Shown here piece after piece: positions 36,101 through 47,587 of a stretch of DNA of 64,000 nucleotides (within the stretch, counting starts at the first letter, position 1; each line of letters starts with the position of its first letter). Source of the stretch: Tetraselmis striata. Taxonomy: Eukaryota; Chlorophyta; Chlorodendrophyceae; Chlorodendrales; Chlorodendraceae. Position numbers and translations under genes: made by a program. Where the stretch lies: assembly GCA_006384855.1 (NCBI GenBank), contig VCJN01003100.1, positions 62,001-126,000 of the forward strand, read 5' to 3'. The notes beneath the pieces were generated by a model. The model did no database searches. It saw only the letters and a list, made by a program, of their open reading frames with translations, and was not told the origin of the DNA.

Positions 36101-36433
36101 GCGCCTCAGCGTGGCGGACAAGGCGGTCCTCAGCGCCGGCTCGCTCATCCTCGGCAACAAGTAGGGCCGTGCCCACATGCGCCCCCCCCCCCTCCCCCTA
36201 ATATCCCTCCAGGTCCCCACCGCTTGTTGGCTAACACGTGCTTGGTGACGGTCGCGCGCAGGTACGCGCGCCTGTTTGCCTTCGTCTACACCATCCTCCT
36301 GCACTGCATGGTCTTCGCCGTGCTCTTCCGGATGTCGCACCACACGCATCACACCCACGTGAAGGCCGAGATGCTGGCCTCGAAGGACGCCTTCTTGCAA
36401 TCCGCCCACAACGCCTCGAGTGCCTTTCCTTGA
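27262..36433 (+). CDS. CASP: CASP, Golgi coiled-coil protein (CUX1/CASP family), 15 exons, 683 aa
   Basis: Tail-anchored golgin of intra-Golgi transport. Exons: 27262-27382, 27529-27639, 27822-27909, 28056-28143, 28262-28345, 28813-29025, 30624-30788, 31188-31301, 31944-32114, 32444-32507, 32934-33007, 33778-33999, 35098-35298, 35997-36160, 36262-36433; 2052 nt, no internal stop, phases matched at every junction. N-terminal FWKEFDLEGLRSKLDEEG, LLKGYQEEIDRITKRAKFGE and YQKLYEAPDP are hallmarks of plant and animal CASP. Long coiled coils follow, then LLEKNRRLEHELT, QQRDRFRKR, NPFAKFQEKQRD, LGNKYARLFAFVYTILLH and one membrane helix (about res. 631-651) with a short His-rich lumenal tail. Length matches the usual 680-690 aa. 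Intron 8 starts with GC instead of GT. Introns carry MITEs, microsatellites and long G/C runs. Confidence 0.96.
27643..27666. repeat. Poly-C run directly after a CASP donor site
   Basis: The intron 2 donor (27640) is followed at once by a C-run of about 24, then the CA microsatellite. Typical of this locus. Confidence 0.9.
27674..27738. repeat. (CA)n microsatellite in CASP intron 2
   Basis: About 32 uninterrupted CA units inside a 182-bp intron. Confidence 0.95.
29258..29277. repeat. (GT)n microsatellite in CASP intron 6
   Basis: About ten GT units immediately before intronic MITE copy C. Confidence 0.9.
29287..29455. mobile_element. Intronic MITE copy C
   Basis: CASP intron 6. Left end GGGTGCCGACAC, right end GGTGCGTCAGCACCC (inverted). 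The interior shares CTGCCCTGCCTG and, on the minus strand, GTGGGCTTGCACGTG with copies A, B, D and E. Confidence 0.65.
31591..31831. mobile_element. Intronic MITE copy D
   Basis: CASP intron 8. Left end GGTGCCGACGCACC, right end GTGCGCCGGCACCC, inverted. The interior has AAGCCTCGAATTGGGCTTGC. Confidence 0.65.
32200..32372. mobile_element. Intronic MITE copy E
   Basis: CASP intron 9. The right end GCGGCGGCACCC is clear, the left end eroded (GCGGTTGCCGACTC). The interior has GGCCTTGCATGCATCCTATA. Confidence 0.5.
32638..32683. repeat. (TA)n microsatellite in CASP intron 10
   Basis: About 20 TA units with one TACATACA interruption. A G-run lies upstream (about 32575-32594) and a C-run downstream (about 32880-32902) in the same intron. 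Confidence 0.95.
33129..33195. repeat. (GT)n microsatellite in CASP intron 11
   Basis: Interrupted GT/TG tract of about 67 bp within a 770-bp intron. Confidence 0.9.
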
Positions 36434-37898
36434 CATCATACGCCCTGGCCGGGTGGCACCTCTGCCAAACCATAGGCTCTGCATGTTTACCCAGTGTTCG
36501 GCACAATGACACTGGAACTGCAATAGCAATGGCGGGCAGGGCCGACAGGCTATATCTGCGCCGAATAACCTTTAATTTCTTTCAGTAATTTGCGCCTGCC
36601 CCATACCACCCTTATCTCATCAGCAGATGCAACAGCAACTGTTGCTGCTTCTACTTACGTATACAGCTGCGCCCCTTGCCATATACAGCATTCCACAAAA
36701 TTGTTTATTTTATTGTCAGGGCGGGCGGTGAATATCATATTGGGGCATCGGGCGCCTTCTAGTAGCTATACTCCATAAAGTACTTCACTGGGCGTCAATA
36801 CGTCTAGAAGACACAATTATTTAAATGGCTATCTACTCTCCGGCTGCACTACTGACCATTGCAAGGAACCCCGTGGAAGTAAATAAAAGGCAATTACCGG
36901 GTGACGATATAATGTAATGGGAATGTAGGCGGCGCACGGGTTCCGTTCGTCGTTTCCCCCCGAACGCTGGTATACATATTTGCACTGCATATTACATTTA
37001 GGAGACACGGCGAGGTGATGAGAAGGGACGTTACTGGACGGAGGTTGGTGTTGATATTTTTCGATAAATCCATTGTTAGTCTCGATCTCCAGGGCATGTA
37101 CCTCCATATATCCGTATCATAGTATCTGCGCGCTGATCCAGCCTTTTATCCCGCCCCCCAAAACGGAATGAATGTAATACATGTATCATCATCAATTTCT
37201 GGCGCAGCAATAAAAATCAACACATTATGGACTCACACAATATTGCAAATTATGATGAGTGTCTGGCAAGCAGTGCTTGCTGGGGCGCTGCAGCAATCAC
37301 CATGTAGTAGCAGGCATATATATGTGCTGGTGAATGACATGAACAACATCATGCTGTACATGCTGCATATTCAATGTTTGATGGCGGCAGTATTCCGTGC
37401 TGAGTAGGCATGAGCACGGTCAGCAGGAGGGCACTGCTGCGCATGACCGACGATGATGATGAATCGTCATTGCAGTTCATATGGGGATGGGGATGTATAC
37501 TACGGATGATACAGGTGATGATGCCCGGATTCATCCATCATCGCACCATGAGCAAGGGTCTCCTGGTCTTAGAAGTGATCGGCAAATGAATGATAAACAA
37601 AAATGCCGGCACAGCATCATCAATGAGCATATACAACAGTTCACTGATGTATATGTCGCACAGCCCGTAGCACTGCGCACGCTAGTGGCGTGGCGGCATT
37701 CTATTATATAATATATTTTATCACGCATCAATTAATGCATGTTACTGGTATTCATTGTGATAAACGCGGCTTTGTTACACCTCTCCACACAAGTCTCGGG
37801 ACGACTCCTTTTCGCACGCAATTCAACGCCTTGAGTACAGTAGCGGACTCACCAGTATAATAGAATGCATGTCGGGCAATTAGAATAAAAAAGAAAAT
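36434..37898. other. 3' flank of CASP and AT-richer non-coding sequence
   Basis: No gene recognised. CASP 3' UTR is expected at the left. Several ATG/ATC-rich short open frames at 37168-37711 lack recognisable motifs. Confidence 0.4.
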
Positions 37899-38778
37899 GG
37901 GGGGCCTTCGCGACTTTGGATCAAGGATTGGATCAAACTTTAGCTCAACATATTAGTGTGCCACGTTGCGCGGGGGCCTAGTAAGCATGCAACCGTTACT
38001 TGATTAACGCCATCGCGGTTTTTACATGCGTCGCCTGCCGCCCACGCCGTCACGATCGCCTCCGTCCGCTCTTGCAGCACCCGCCCCTCAGGAAGCTTCT
38101 CGTCAAGGGCTGGGGCGAGCTTCCGCATTTTCCTCTAAATTCTTCCCAAGGGGGCCCTTGGATCCGAACTAGTTCGCTTGCTTCCAGAACTACTCGATTA
38201 CTCGCAGATACGGGCAGCAGCGCTGAGATCCAACGCGGGTTCGAATCCCACCGACGCTTCCACTCCCCTGGGCGACACCTCCTTTAGCTGCACATCCTCC
38301 TCAACCAAAAACTTGGAGCTCGTGTCCGAGGTAGCGCGGGAGCGTTACCACGCGGCATATCGTAGGATTGTGGGCTAGCTAGCTCGTGGGTGCGGCTGCG
38401 GGCGGGCTATTTGAACTCGCGCGAGCTGCGACGGGCCGCAGCACGATGCGCCCTCCACCGCCTCTTGCCCACCTCTAGCCCCACCCGGAGTTGTACTTGT
38501 AGCCCCACCGCCGCGACTGTAGCGGTACCAGTACGACTATTCTGCCGCCGCTCAAAAAACACGGACGAATTTTCTCCTTCAATCTTTGATCCCAATCTCT
38601 GGTCCCAAATTCGCGTTGAAGATTGGACCAACATCTTGGTATATAATTACATGAGCTAGCAGCAGAAGGCAACATCTTGGTCCAATCTTCGCTTACACGA
38701 GGGTGTACAGGCTGACGTGTACATCAAATGCTGACGTGTTGATGCTAAGTGTTGGTCCAAAGTTCGTGAAGGCCCCCT
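37899..38778. mobile_element. Non-autonomous DNA element, about 880 bp, imperfect terminal inverted repeats
   Basis: The left end reads GGGGGGCCTTCGCGACTTTG, then GATCAAGGATTGGATCAAA. The right end, on the minus strand, reads GAGGGGGCCTTCACGAACTT, then TGGACCAACACTTAGC. Both ends share GGGGGCCTTC, CTTTGGAyCAA and TTAGC in order. Subterminal copies of GAAGATTGGACCAA near 38619-38690 form an inner inverted repeat. No transposase and no clear target duplication. Confidence 0.6.
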
Positions 38779-41343
38779 CACGGGCTGCTAATTTTGCTTA
38801 AGAGAAAACTCATCGCAGATCCATCTTAGTCGAGTCGCGAGCACTTAGGAGTTTCGACGATTGGGTATTGCCCATTTATTTCAGAAATGAACGTACATTG
38901 TGTTAAATTTGATAGCAACACAAGAATGTGGACCGAGGCACTACGATAAGATTTCGTTGACTATTACTAGACGTATTAGCCGTGGGCTAGTCGGCCAGTC
39001 ATCGCCAGCGGCTAATCCGTGCTGGTAGGTAGCGTGACTACCATAGCCCGCGCCGAGGTGCGCTATGCTGGCCATGGTTGCCCGCCAGCATCGGGCGGAT
39101 GCTGAAATCTTTGCTGCGGCGCTTCGCGTGGGCACCGCGGACCATTGATGTGGCGTTTGTGGAGGACGGAGAGCTCTCCCGAGCGGCGGGTCGCATACCT
39201 ATCTTCCAAGGGTATGGGCAGCCTATTTGATTCGGCTATCCTCGCTAAGCCGCGCGACAAGCACCCGTCCCTTGGCCACTCGATCCGAGACGCCGTGTGT
39301 GATATATCCCAGTCGACGAGGCCGCGCCATGGCGGTGAACATGTGCGTGTCGTACCAACAGCTCATGCCGCACGTGGCAGCGGGGCCTCAATCATGCGCA
39401 ACGAGTATCTCCGCTGCTTGGTTGCGGGGTTTGCGCCATGTCGGAGGTGGCCTCAATGTACCTCCAAGGTCTCCTGCCGGCTTGTTCAAACGGCTCTTCG
39501 CCTTTGCCATGCTTCTGTGGTTGCCAAGAAGTTGGGCGCATGCGGTGCCCCGAACGTTTGGCTTGTGGCAGTTTGGGAGGCGGAGCGGGTGGTGGTGGAG
39601 AACATAGAGGCGGGCGCGTATGTATCGGTGCTTGCGCCGGCTCGGCGTCGGCATCTCCGCAAGGGATTCCGTGCTCACACGGCGCACTCAGCGGGTGCCA
39701 AATCGGGAAAATAGCGAAATGTAATTTCGCGGTACGTTGGTTAGTGCTCTAGAATAGCGTATCGTGTTTATCGCTTATTTCCCAGTATATTCCGGTGAGC
39801 GCCGTGTGCTGCGTAACATTGCGCTAACTAGAACGGCCTCATGCCGGCCGCAACTGTGCGCGGGCAGTGCCCGTTCGGCTCCCAAAGGGAGGGGAGGGGG
39901 GTGGTATGCTCACGGCCACATGCCCAAGCCAAATGGGTACCACCTGCCCTAGAAAGTAGGGTAGATCCATAGTCTTTCTCATAGGGATGCTATACAAACA
40001 TTGACCTAGATGTCGGAGGCTACATGAACGGTGCCTCATGTGCCCCCGATTCAAGAAACCGTCCGATATTGGAACTCCGTTTTCGGAAATACACCCCCAG
40101 CCTCAACTCCTCCCGAGGGAGCAGCTGAGGTAGCTTTCTACTACTCGATCGTATGAGCGCTAGCAGAGGCCCATACGCAGGAATGACCCCCGATGGCGGT
40201 CAGTTTGCGGCCAATCTCGGTCGATGCCGGCCCAATGGGCCCGACCGACACGGAATTTCCGTGCTCTCGACCCCCTCCCGCATAGACAGCCCATGCCACC
40301 CGTAGCTTATACTATTTAGCCCCCCGCACATGTACCGTCCCCTGGTCTAGCTCATAGGGGTGTGGTAGAGCCCCATGAGTTGCCCATGAGGTGGTTGATG
40401 CGCGGTGCCCCTTCTCCCCCCGTTTTTCTTAGCCAAGATTAGATAAACGGGCTGCTGAATGGAAAGCCGGTCAACCACCATACGTAGATGCATGGGTTTC
40501 AAAACCCTAAAGCCCTTAAAACCCGCCAGGGCCGGTATCCAGGTGGAGTCGTTGACGAACGACCAAGGTCAACTGTATCGCCAAAACATTCTTGAGCCGT
40601 TGACAACGCCCAGTCTTGCCGAGACTATATTTACGTCCGCTTTCGGCGGGACGGACTTTCTGAAATACGCATATACGCTCCCTGATCATTCCGAGCCGGA
40701 GGGGCCATAACTTAATATCACCAACGCGGCTATGGGCCACTGTGGGAGAGGAAGCGCTTAAGCACATCGCTTCCCGCAGTAACCCAAACCGTAGCTCGGA
40801 TTCCGAAAACACCACGGATAATACAAAAGGCGTCAGGCACAGCCGGCGGCGGCGGTGCCATGCCATCCCTGCCACATGGCCCACCCACACAACGAGCCGG
40901 CCACCAGGTCGGTCGTCGGTTAGTCCCATAGACTGGCAAGAGGCACATGGGGCGAGGGGGGGGGGGGGGGGGGGCACTCGTTACATGGTTTGATCGCAAT
41001 GGTGCTGTTTGGGGTACCAAATCGCCCGCGGACGCGGCACGAGGCGAAAACCCGCCCACCCGTTGCCGACAAAGCGCCAATAACTAAGGCACCAGCTATT
41101 GTTGTCGACGGCCTCGACCCGCCGCAGCAAGGACGAGGCCCCGAGCGCGGCGCGCACGGGCGCTTCGTCAGCATTGCGCGTGGGCCACGGCACTCCGATG
41201 CCCGCCCGCACGCCGGGCGCGATGGCGGGTTCGCCTCGTTGGAGTCGCAGCTGGCGGCCGCCCAATCAACTTGCAGCACAAAAGCAACAGCCGGAGCGTT
41301 TAGGAACAGCTGGTCCAGCTGCGGGCTGAGGTGAAGCAGCTCC
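38779..41343. other. Gene-poor stretch
   Basis: No gene supported. A plus-strand open frame at 39145-39714 (189 codons) has no recognised motif and overlaps other open frames. A short frame at 40459-40710 is also unassigned. A G-run lies at about 40957-40974. Confidence 0.35.
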
Positions 41344-41631
41344 GTGCGTGAGGGCGAGGCAGTGCAGCGTGCCGAGCAGCTCGCCCGGGCGGTACATGAC
41401 AAAGACAAGCAGCTAGCGGGCATGCGCGTGCAACTCGAGCGCGTGTGTACAGAAGCTACAATGGAGCACACGCGCCGCCATCTTGCGCTCGTCAAGCGCA
41501 AGCACGAGGAGGTCAGCGAGGCGCTCGAGATTGCGGTGGTGCACCGTCTGCCAGCAGGGCAGGGCAGCGCGTGCGTTTTGAATGTGTCCGACCTGCATCT
41601 TCTCGCAATGGTCAGCGGACAACGCCGCTAA
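41344..41631 (+). pseudogene. Coiled-coil coding remnant, frameshifted
   Basis: Open frame with heptad-like AEQLARAVHDKDKQLAGMRV, then LERV and RKHEEVSEALEI. It is preceded in another frame by EQLVQLRAEVKQLRA ending at a stop near 41330, so a frameshift splits a longer coiled coil. Too degenerate for a family call. Confidence 0.35.
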
Positions 41632-41713
41632 GAAGGTCGGAGAGACACGGCGGCAGGTCGTGCCGAGGACGACGCGGGGGGAGCCATGCTGCAACGGCAA
41701 GTTGCCGCCAAGA

Positions 41714-41751
41714 CGATTAGGTGTCTTGGCTGACCCCAAGACACCTAATCG
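41714..41751. repeat. Perfect 16-bp inverted repeat with 6-nt loop
   Basis: Arm 41714-41729 (CGATTAGGTGTCTTGG) is exactly complementary to 41736-41751. It overlaps the start of the open frame at 41721. Could be a hairpin, a recombinase site or a relic end. Confidence 0.9.
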
Positions 41752-42395
41752 ACCGCTACCAGCATCCTGCCCCATCCGGGGCGCCGTGCTACGGTCCGTG
41801 TCGCCACGCCATGACGACTGCGGTCGGCGAGATTCAAGAGCATTTCTCGCCGCAGTTGGGCAGCCGGCTGCCTAAAGTCACGTTGCAAATGAAGTCACAA
41901 GGAATACCAGCGCATGATCCGGGGCGCATCGGGCAGTGGTTTGATTCGGTCAAAGGCGTGCATGTGCCAAGCACCCTATCATTGCTCGACATCCCCTTCC
42001 CGCAGCTGTCCTCGAACCGTGCGGTGAGGGAATGGAGAAGCTATGCGAAGCAGGAGCTCGGCGTGGCACACCAAGTGCTGGAGGGCAAAATCGTGACTGC
42101 AGCCGTCCCCATCGACCCAACTGCATCAAGGACCTTTGGTGGTCCGGTTACGCCCCAGACTACGAGTAGCACCTTCCCATAATGTCTAGGGCATTTTGGA
42201 CTATGCTGGCACTTACATGGGTGTCAAGCAGACCACCGGTGTGACCAAGGTGGTCCGGCATGACGGCCTACATAACAACAGCTTGGCAAGGAGCAACCTT
42301 GTCCTTTTGTACGAGGGGGATGACGCCTATGATGTGTTGACGGAGAAGGGCAAGCGCTTCTTCGACGAACTCAACGACATTGCCACCAAGGGAGT
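41721..42395 (+). pseudogene. Unrecognised ORF interrupted by the 5.67-kb DNA transposon (left part)
   Basis: Frame 41721-42182 includes GEIQEHFSPQLGSRLPKVTL and NRAVREWRSYAKQELGVAHQ. A second frame from about 42190 reads YAGTYMGVKQTTGVTKVVRH, then DDAYDVLTEKGKRFFDELND and IATKG up to the transposon. The break between the two may be an intron ending at 42188 (TCTAG) or a frameshift. Removing the transposon and one GT copy joins this frame to 48066, where it continues as VTLADSFTKVPVMVWLQ. Family unknown; it may itself belong to an older mobile element. Confidence 0.4.
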
Positions 42396-42430
42396 CACTC
42401 GTCGAAACGGGGTCCGCTTAACCGCGCTTA
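42396..42430 (+). repeat. Left terminal inverted repeat of the 5.67-kb transposon
   Basis: Begins CACTCGTCGAAACGG; pairs with 48029-48063 with one mismatch. Confidence 0.85.
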
Positions 42431-42804
42431 ATACGGTACTTCTACTGTATTCGTACTCATTTTTACTACTGTACTAGTACCGTATTTCGTATACCCTGAC
42501 GACTACTCCCGCTTAACTTGAGCTTATCCGCGCTTATCCATGCATGCCACCAGTATCTGCGCCGCGAGGTCTCAACGCCACAGCAGTACCCGTACGTGAA
42601 ACGGTACGTAATGCCCCTCCGGTCGGCCCACGCAAGCGTAATTCGCCATGGCGCGCAACCGCGCGGCGGGCCTAACGTTGCTGATGCGCACGCGGCGGCG
42701 GAGCGACTACCTTTATCATCCCTCGTCTGGCGTGCTTATCATCCGCCGCTCTCGCCCATAATCTAACCACTCGCTATCCCACACGCGCCCCCCTTAGCGC
42801 ACCC

Positions 42805-43001
42805 TCGTCGCCATGCCTCGGCAAAGCGAGATCATGCGGCAAGAAGAGCGTCTTCGATGTATGCGATAATCCGAGCGGCCACCTTACGGTCCAGTGCCGT
42901 GTGTGCAAAGTCACCTCGCCGGGAATAGCCGCCACTTCAAAGTACAACACCTCAGACACGACGCATGCTCGGTGGAGCAAGCCCGCTTACTGTCGGTGAG
43001 T
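42805..43001 (+). CDS. Possible zinc-finger exon inside the transposon
   Basis: Open frame with CDNPSGHLTVQCRVC ending at a GTGAGT donor near 43002. One base out of frame the same DNA reads HLAGNSRHFKVQHLRHDA, as in BED-type fingers of transposases. Combining CxxC and HxxH needs a 1-nt shift near 42907, so the exon may be mutated. Start undefined. Confidence 0.35.
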
Positions 43002-43462
43002 ACCTGCGAGTGTGCGGATTCCAGCTTGCCAAGTTAACCGACGCTTGCCCCCCCCCCCCCCTTCACGAAGTTGAAGACCACCACCGCATCCCAACCCGTA
43101 GTGTTGCCTGCCATGTCTTCGCCCGAACCAACTGCCCCGCCCTCACCACCCGCCGCACCGGCTACCCGGCGTTTGCGTCGACCCCGCACGCGCGAAGAAC
43201 AGCGGAACGCTCCCGACCTACGAAATAATGTGAGACAATGGGTCGGTGTGCGGTTCCTGTCGTCTCATCACTCCGAGGTTGTCGGCAAAGCTCCATGGCA
43301 ACAAGGTTAAGGTGCGGCATCACGACGGCAAGTAACGCCATGCTGCTTTCTCGTTGATACTGTATTCCATATACGCATGCTTATTTGCGGCATCCCACCC
43401 AAGTTTGTCTCCTCCCACCCAGCACATCTCTTCACCAATAGGTATCCAACTAACCATGTGGT

Positions 43463-43858
43463 ATGTCCTCCGCTCTGTTAAAGTATACGCGCGAAATGCA
43501 ACTGTCGCTTGTTGCGCGACCTAGTAATTCGTCGGTGTTTCCAGAAATTAGACAGTACCTCGGACGGTTCTGGCAGCAATATGGACATCAACCATACGGC
43601 TGGCAGCGACAGGGGCATGGCCCAGAGCCCGCTTGGCAGTCCTTTAACGAAGGACCGGGCGGACGGTGATGAGGAGAGGGCGGAGCGGGGTATGGCTATT
43701 GCTGACGGCGATGCCTTTTGGGAGGGCGACGACGAAGAACGCGAACCGACTGGATTTCTCTCCAGCCTCCACGGCAGCAACAAGAGAGGAGGATGGACAT
43801 GAGGGAGAGGAGGAACGGGAACCGCGCCTTCAAGGCACTGTTGAAGGCGGTGCCAAAT
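43463..43858 (+). CDS. Possible acidic exon of the transposon gene
   Basis: After a TTTCCAG acceptor (about 43542) the frame is Ser/Asp/Glu-rich (KLDSTSDGSGSNMDINHTAG, WEGDDEEREPTG). It is followed by a basic segment in another frame and a good GTAAGC donor at 43860. The frame relation is unresolved. Confidence 0.3.
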
Positions 43859-44088
43859 AGGTAAGCCGTATTACACATTTGCCGCTATTCACAGCGCGCA
43901 CCATCACCAAGGTGCACTTGGACAGAACCCTATCCTAACCCTATCCGCCGTCTACTTGTTGCTAACTGTGGTGCTGCTGTGTGCCCTTCTAAGGGTAGTG
44001 GCGGCGAGCCTGAGCATGGTACCGAGGATGACAATCGCTACGAAGGGCGCTATGGAGGGCGCTACTGCCGGACTGCTTCTCCCACGAG

Positions 44089-45716
44089 ATGGGTAGGCCG
44101 CCCCCGAAGCGTCCGAGCATCGGGGCTGCGCTCGTCGACATGCTTGGCGTCAAGGCGGACTACGAGCTGCCTATCGCCAAGATATGTGAGCATATGTGGG
44201 ATAATAACCGCCTGATGTGTAGCAATCTACACGTGCTGGTTTGTAGGCGGGCGGCTCAGGAGAAGCGTGGTTGCACATCGCGTGAGGTGGAGATGTGCCT
44301 CGCGAGGGGGGTGAGCCCCCCGTCCCCCTTCCACACACCATGTGCCTCAAATGAGGCATCTTATGTATCCATTCAGCATCTCATATAATCCTTCTATATT
44401 GTCTCTGTGTAGGTTAGGTTCTTTTGGAAGACCACTGTCGGCAAGTGCAGCAAGGATCCGGAGAGGGCTTTTGCTGTCGAGGTCGTGAAGCAGGCGCCCC
44501 CCCCCTTTCCTCTGTGCATTGGCCCACTAGTCATGTGTATTTGCATCAAATGCTTTCTCGCTCCTAGTTGTTGGCGCGGACAGATGCGACTGGAGGACTT
44601 CGAGCTCCTCTTCAATGATTTGCTCATCAGCATGCGGCGGGATCGGGGCAGTGTGAGGGGATCTGCAACGGCGAAGAATCGTCACGCACAACAAGCTGCA
44701 GTGGGTCGCGCACTCAGCGCCAAGGTGGTTGAGGAAGCTTTCTGCGAGGAGGGCGTCAATGTGCAGGACCACAATGCCGCTCTCTTCAAGCAGTACGTTG
44801 ATGAGTATGCCCCCGATGGGCTGCGGGTACAGCACATGAGGGCTGAAAAGGCGAACATCAAGTAAGTGCTTTAGATTCCTGCCCGCATGCATGTATGCTT
44901 TGTGTGATAGTATAGCAGCAGTAAAAGCCCACTTACATCGATCATCTGCCAGACTGCTACATGCTGACTTATTATATGGCCGAATGATGGCGATGAAGCC
45001 GGACCAGGAATCCTTCAATGTACATTGCTCGCGCGCGTACAACCGCTGGTCGAAGGGCAACGCATGTAAACAACCCGGCGGTGGGAGAAGTGGGGTGCAG
45101 CCCTTCGGCCCTTGGACCAATACACACCGCAGACTACTCAACCGAGAGCCAGTGTGGACGTTGGGCCAACTGGAGCTGCCGAGGGAGAGAACCATGATAG
45201 GTTCTAGGAGATCTTCCAGGTTGAGATAAGCTATTTCGTTGCGGCAAAGTGCTACGCCCTAGACAACCCCTTGGCTTCGCCTCCAATTGTCTTTGCAGTT
45301 GGAGACGCCTACCGTGGGAGTCGGCTTCCATCAGCCCCAATCAGCACCATGATCTGAGAAGGCGATGTGAATGCAGTCTTCTGGCCGGACTTCGTCTTCC
45401 CACTCATGATCGCGCAAGGCATGCTGCTCGCATACACCTGGACAGAGGCGATTTCCGCCAGCACTGCTGGCAGGGGTCGGCGGCGCGAGATGGCCGTTGC
45501 TGATGCTGCGCCCATGCAGATAATGAGGTATGTCAGCAAAGCCCCGCAACTGCCCTTTCAGTTATCTCATGTTTTGTTTGGACACTGACATGATATTGTT
45601 GATTTGCTTTCACCAGGTGGGCTTCCTGTGTGATGTACTATCATGCCAAGGACACCGCCGTTTGCCACAATGATCGTCAGGACGATGGCGATGGCGGCGC
45701 TGCAGAGCAGCCGTAA
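44089..45716 (+). CDS. Unrecognised multi-exon gene carried by the transposon
   Basis: Likely exons: 44089-about 44215 (PPPKRPSIGAALVDMLGVKA), 44413-44493 (FFWKTTVGKCSKDPERAFAV), 44568-44861 (MRLEDFELLFNDLLISMRRD, CEEGVNVQDHNAALFKQYVD; donor GTAAGT), a block ending 45527 (VFWPDFVFPLMIAQGMLLAY; donor GTATGT), and 45617-45716 (WASCVMYYHAKDTAV, stop TAA). The last junction (AG|G) joins two open frames cleanly, so it is well supported; the earlier joins are incomplete. No DDE signature was identified by eye. Its place between the TIRs makes a transposition protein the simplest hypothesis, unproven. Confidence 0.45.
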
Positions 45717-46471
45717 CAACATCAGCGTGTTTATTCAGCATGCATTGCGGCTCATAGGCATGCATGATTAGCGCTTCAAATGTCTCAGGGGCATGGCAGC
45801 GCAGGGTAGGCAAATGTCCTGATGAGTGTTAGTATATAATGTTGCTGTGCAGTATACTCACGTAGGATAATATGGTTGGCGCATGAAATATAAATATAGG
45901 CGCCGGGTGGGTCTTGGGTTTCCAACTGTAACGGAAAGACATATTTCTTTCCCAAACCTTGTCTGCCAATTGCATTCATTTGAATCTGCATCATTAATTA
46001 TTTTTCAGGCATGTCATACGTGAGACATCATGCCGCGCAATGTGCGTTGACATTTTGGGCGCCGCGATGAAGCGTAATATCATACCTCATCGAGCGTTGT
46101 ACCCAAACAAGGATATATGTGCATGTACTCTGTAGTATTGATCATTTTCTGTCATGCCATGACTGTTGTGATCGTGTGTTGATGCATCTCCATATTGCTG
46201 GTAGTTCACAGCGTTATTTAAGGGTTGTGGTATTGTGCGTTAGCATGCATGACTGATTTGTGTCGGCCCGGGTACCCAGGTACCATGTATCGTAATCACA
46301 ACAAGGGTTTGATATACAGTACAGTTAATACTACACCGCATCACTTCTTACCGGGTTCCATATCACTTAGTCACTTAGTGATAATGATGACAGCAACAGT
46401 AGTATTGACTGGTATACCGCCCGTAGTCGTCGCACGACCTGCTGGAGTCCGCCTACCAGCACTTCAGCACT

Positions 46472-46472
<1 letters not shown>

Positions 46473-46503
<31 letters not shown>
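46473..46503. repeat. 31-nt poly-C run
   Basis: Uninterrupted C-run inside the transposon, between unassigned open frames. Confidence 0.95.
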
Positions 46504-46740
46504 ACCCGCCACCATGACGACGTCTGGAGGCACAACGTTTCTCTTCGCCGGCGGAGACAGCCCCCGCCGGAGAATGGGCCGCCTCAGGACCTTCCCCTAC
46601 CGCTGGGGCCGCCCCTCCTCAACTATGTGACGTGCGTCAGGTTGTCGTCAGCCGAGGATGCCGAGGTCAAGGTAGGCGGGCCGTTGGCTCATGCACGCCT
46701 CTGCGCTTTCAACAACACCTAACGCGAGCTAGTGCAAGGC

Positions 46741-47587
46741 ATGAACGTGTACACTTGCCTGGAGGACGCTGAAGACTCGACGGACGAGAGCTATGAAGCA
46801 CGTTTCGTGTGCCACTGCCTGGGGTAAGGAGCAGCTGGTGGCAGCTGAATTTCGCTTTCCTGCCGGCAATAGGTTCCAGCACCCCCGTACTTGACCGACT
46901 TTGAAGCAGTGCTCTCTCCCCGGCGGAGAAAGGCGATGCCAACCCTACCAGACCCCCCGCCGTGGAAAGGTGAGTCCGAGATTTCAGTGCAGTTGGTGTT
47001 GGCTGCTTGCACGCGTGCTGCCTTATGCATGAGGTGACGACGTCACAACGACTGAATTATTTGTCTTTTGTTATTTAAACTCAGGTCCGGCATCGACATG
47101 AACGGCAACCCACTGCAGGAGCAATCTACCGGCTCCAGCCCACCTCCCCGTTCAGTCGTCCAGCTCCCGTCCGCCGTGCTGCTCGAGCCCTCCCCGCTGC
47201 ATGATACGACCAACATGCAAACGGCTTCTGTTGGGCGTGTGCGTGTGACCTCCAACTTCGTTGATACGGCGAGGATGCAAATTGGGCGTCAACACAAGGA
47301 AGTGCATCTGCGAGCGGCAGCAATAGGTAAGCAACCCACGAGTAGCCAACACCTTAGCCGTGGGCAGCGGATGGCAGGCATGGTAATAGACAACACCACC
47401 CCACCAGCCGCAGCCACAGGGGCGAGGCAGACCGAGCAGAAAAGGCCCGCCGCAGCGCAGCCCCCGGGCAGCAGTAGCAGGCCGCCGCGCCGCGGCGGCG
47501 GCCGCGGGCACAAGAGGTCCCATGTAATTACATTTTCTGGTTTGTTTCCCAGTATTTTCGCACAGTGTCCGACCCCACCTGCATAAA
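46741..47587 (+). CDS. Second unrecognised ORF set in the transposon, disordered C-terminus
   Basis: Candidate exons: 46741-46823 (MNVYTCLEDAEDSTDESYEA, donor GTAAGG), 46873-46969 (VPAPPYLTDFEAVLSPRRRK, donor GTGAGT), and 47086-47587 (GIDMNGNPLQEQSTGSSPPP, ending in an RGG-like basic tail and a stop). The phase between the last two does not match simply, so an exon or splice choice is missing. No family recognised. Could be the second protein of a two-gene transposon or unrelated. Confidence 0.3.

Noticed and set aside
38238-38248. GGTTCGAATCC, a perfect tRNA T-loop/B-box
   Set aside because: No matching acceptor stem, D-arm or A-box at tRNA distance was found. It lies within the 0.9-kb TIR element and is treated as chance or a relic.
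39145-39714. 189-codon plus-strand open frame as a gene
   Set aside because: Competing open frames overlap it and no motif, splice signal or paralogue was recognised.
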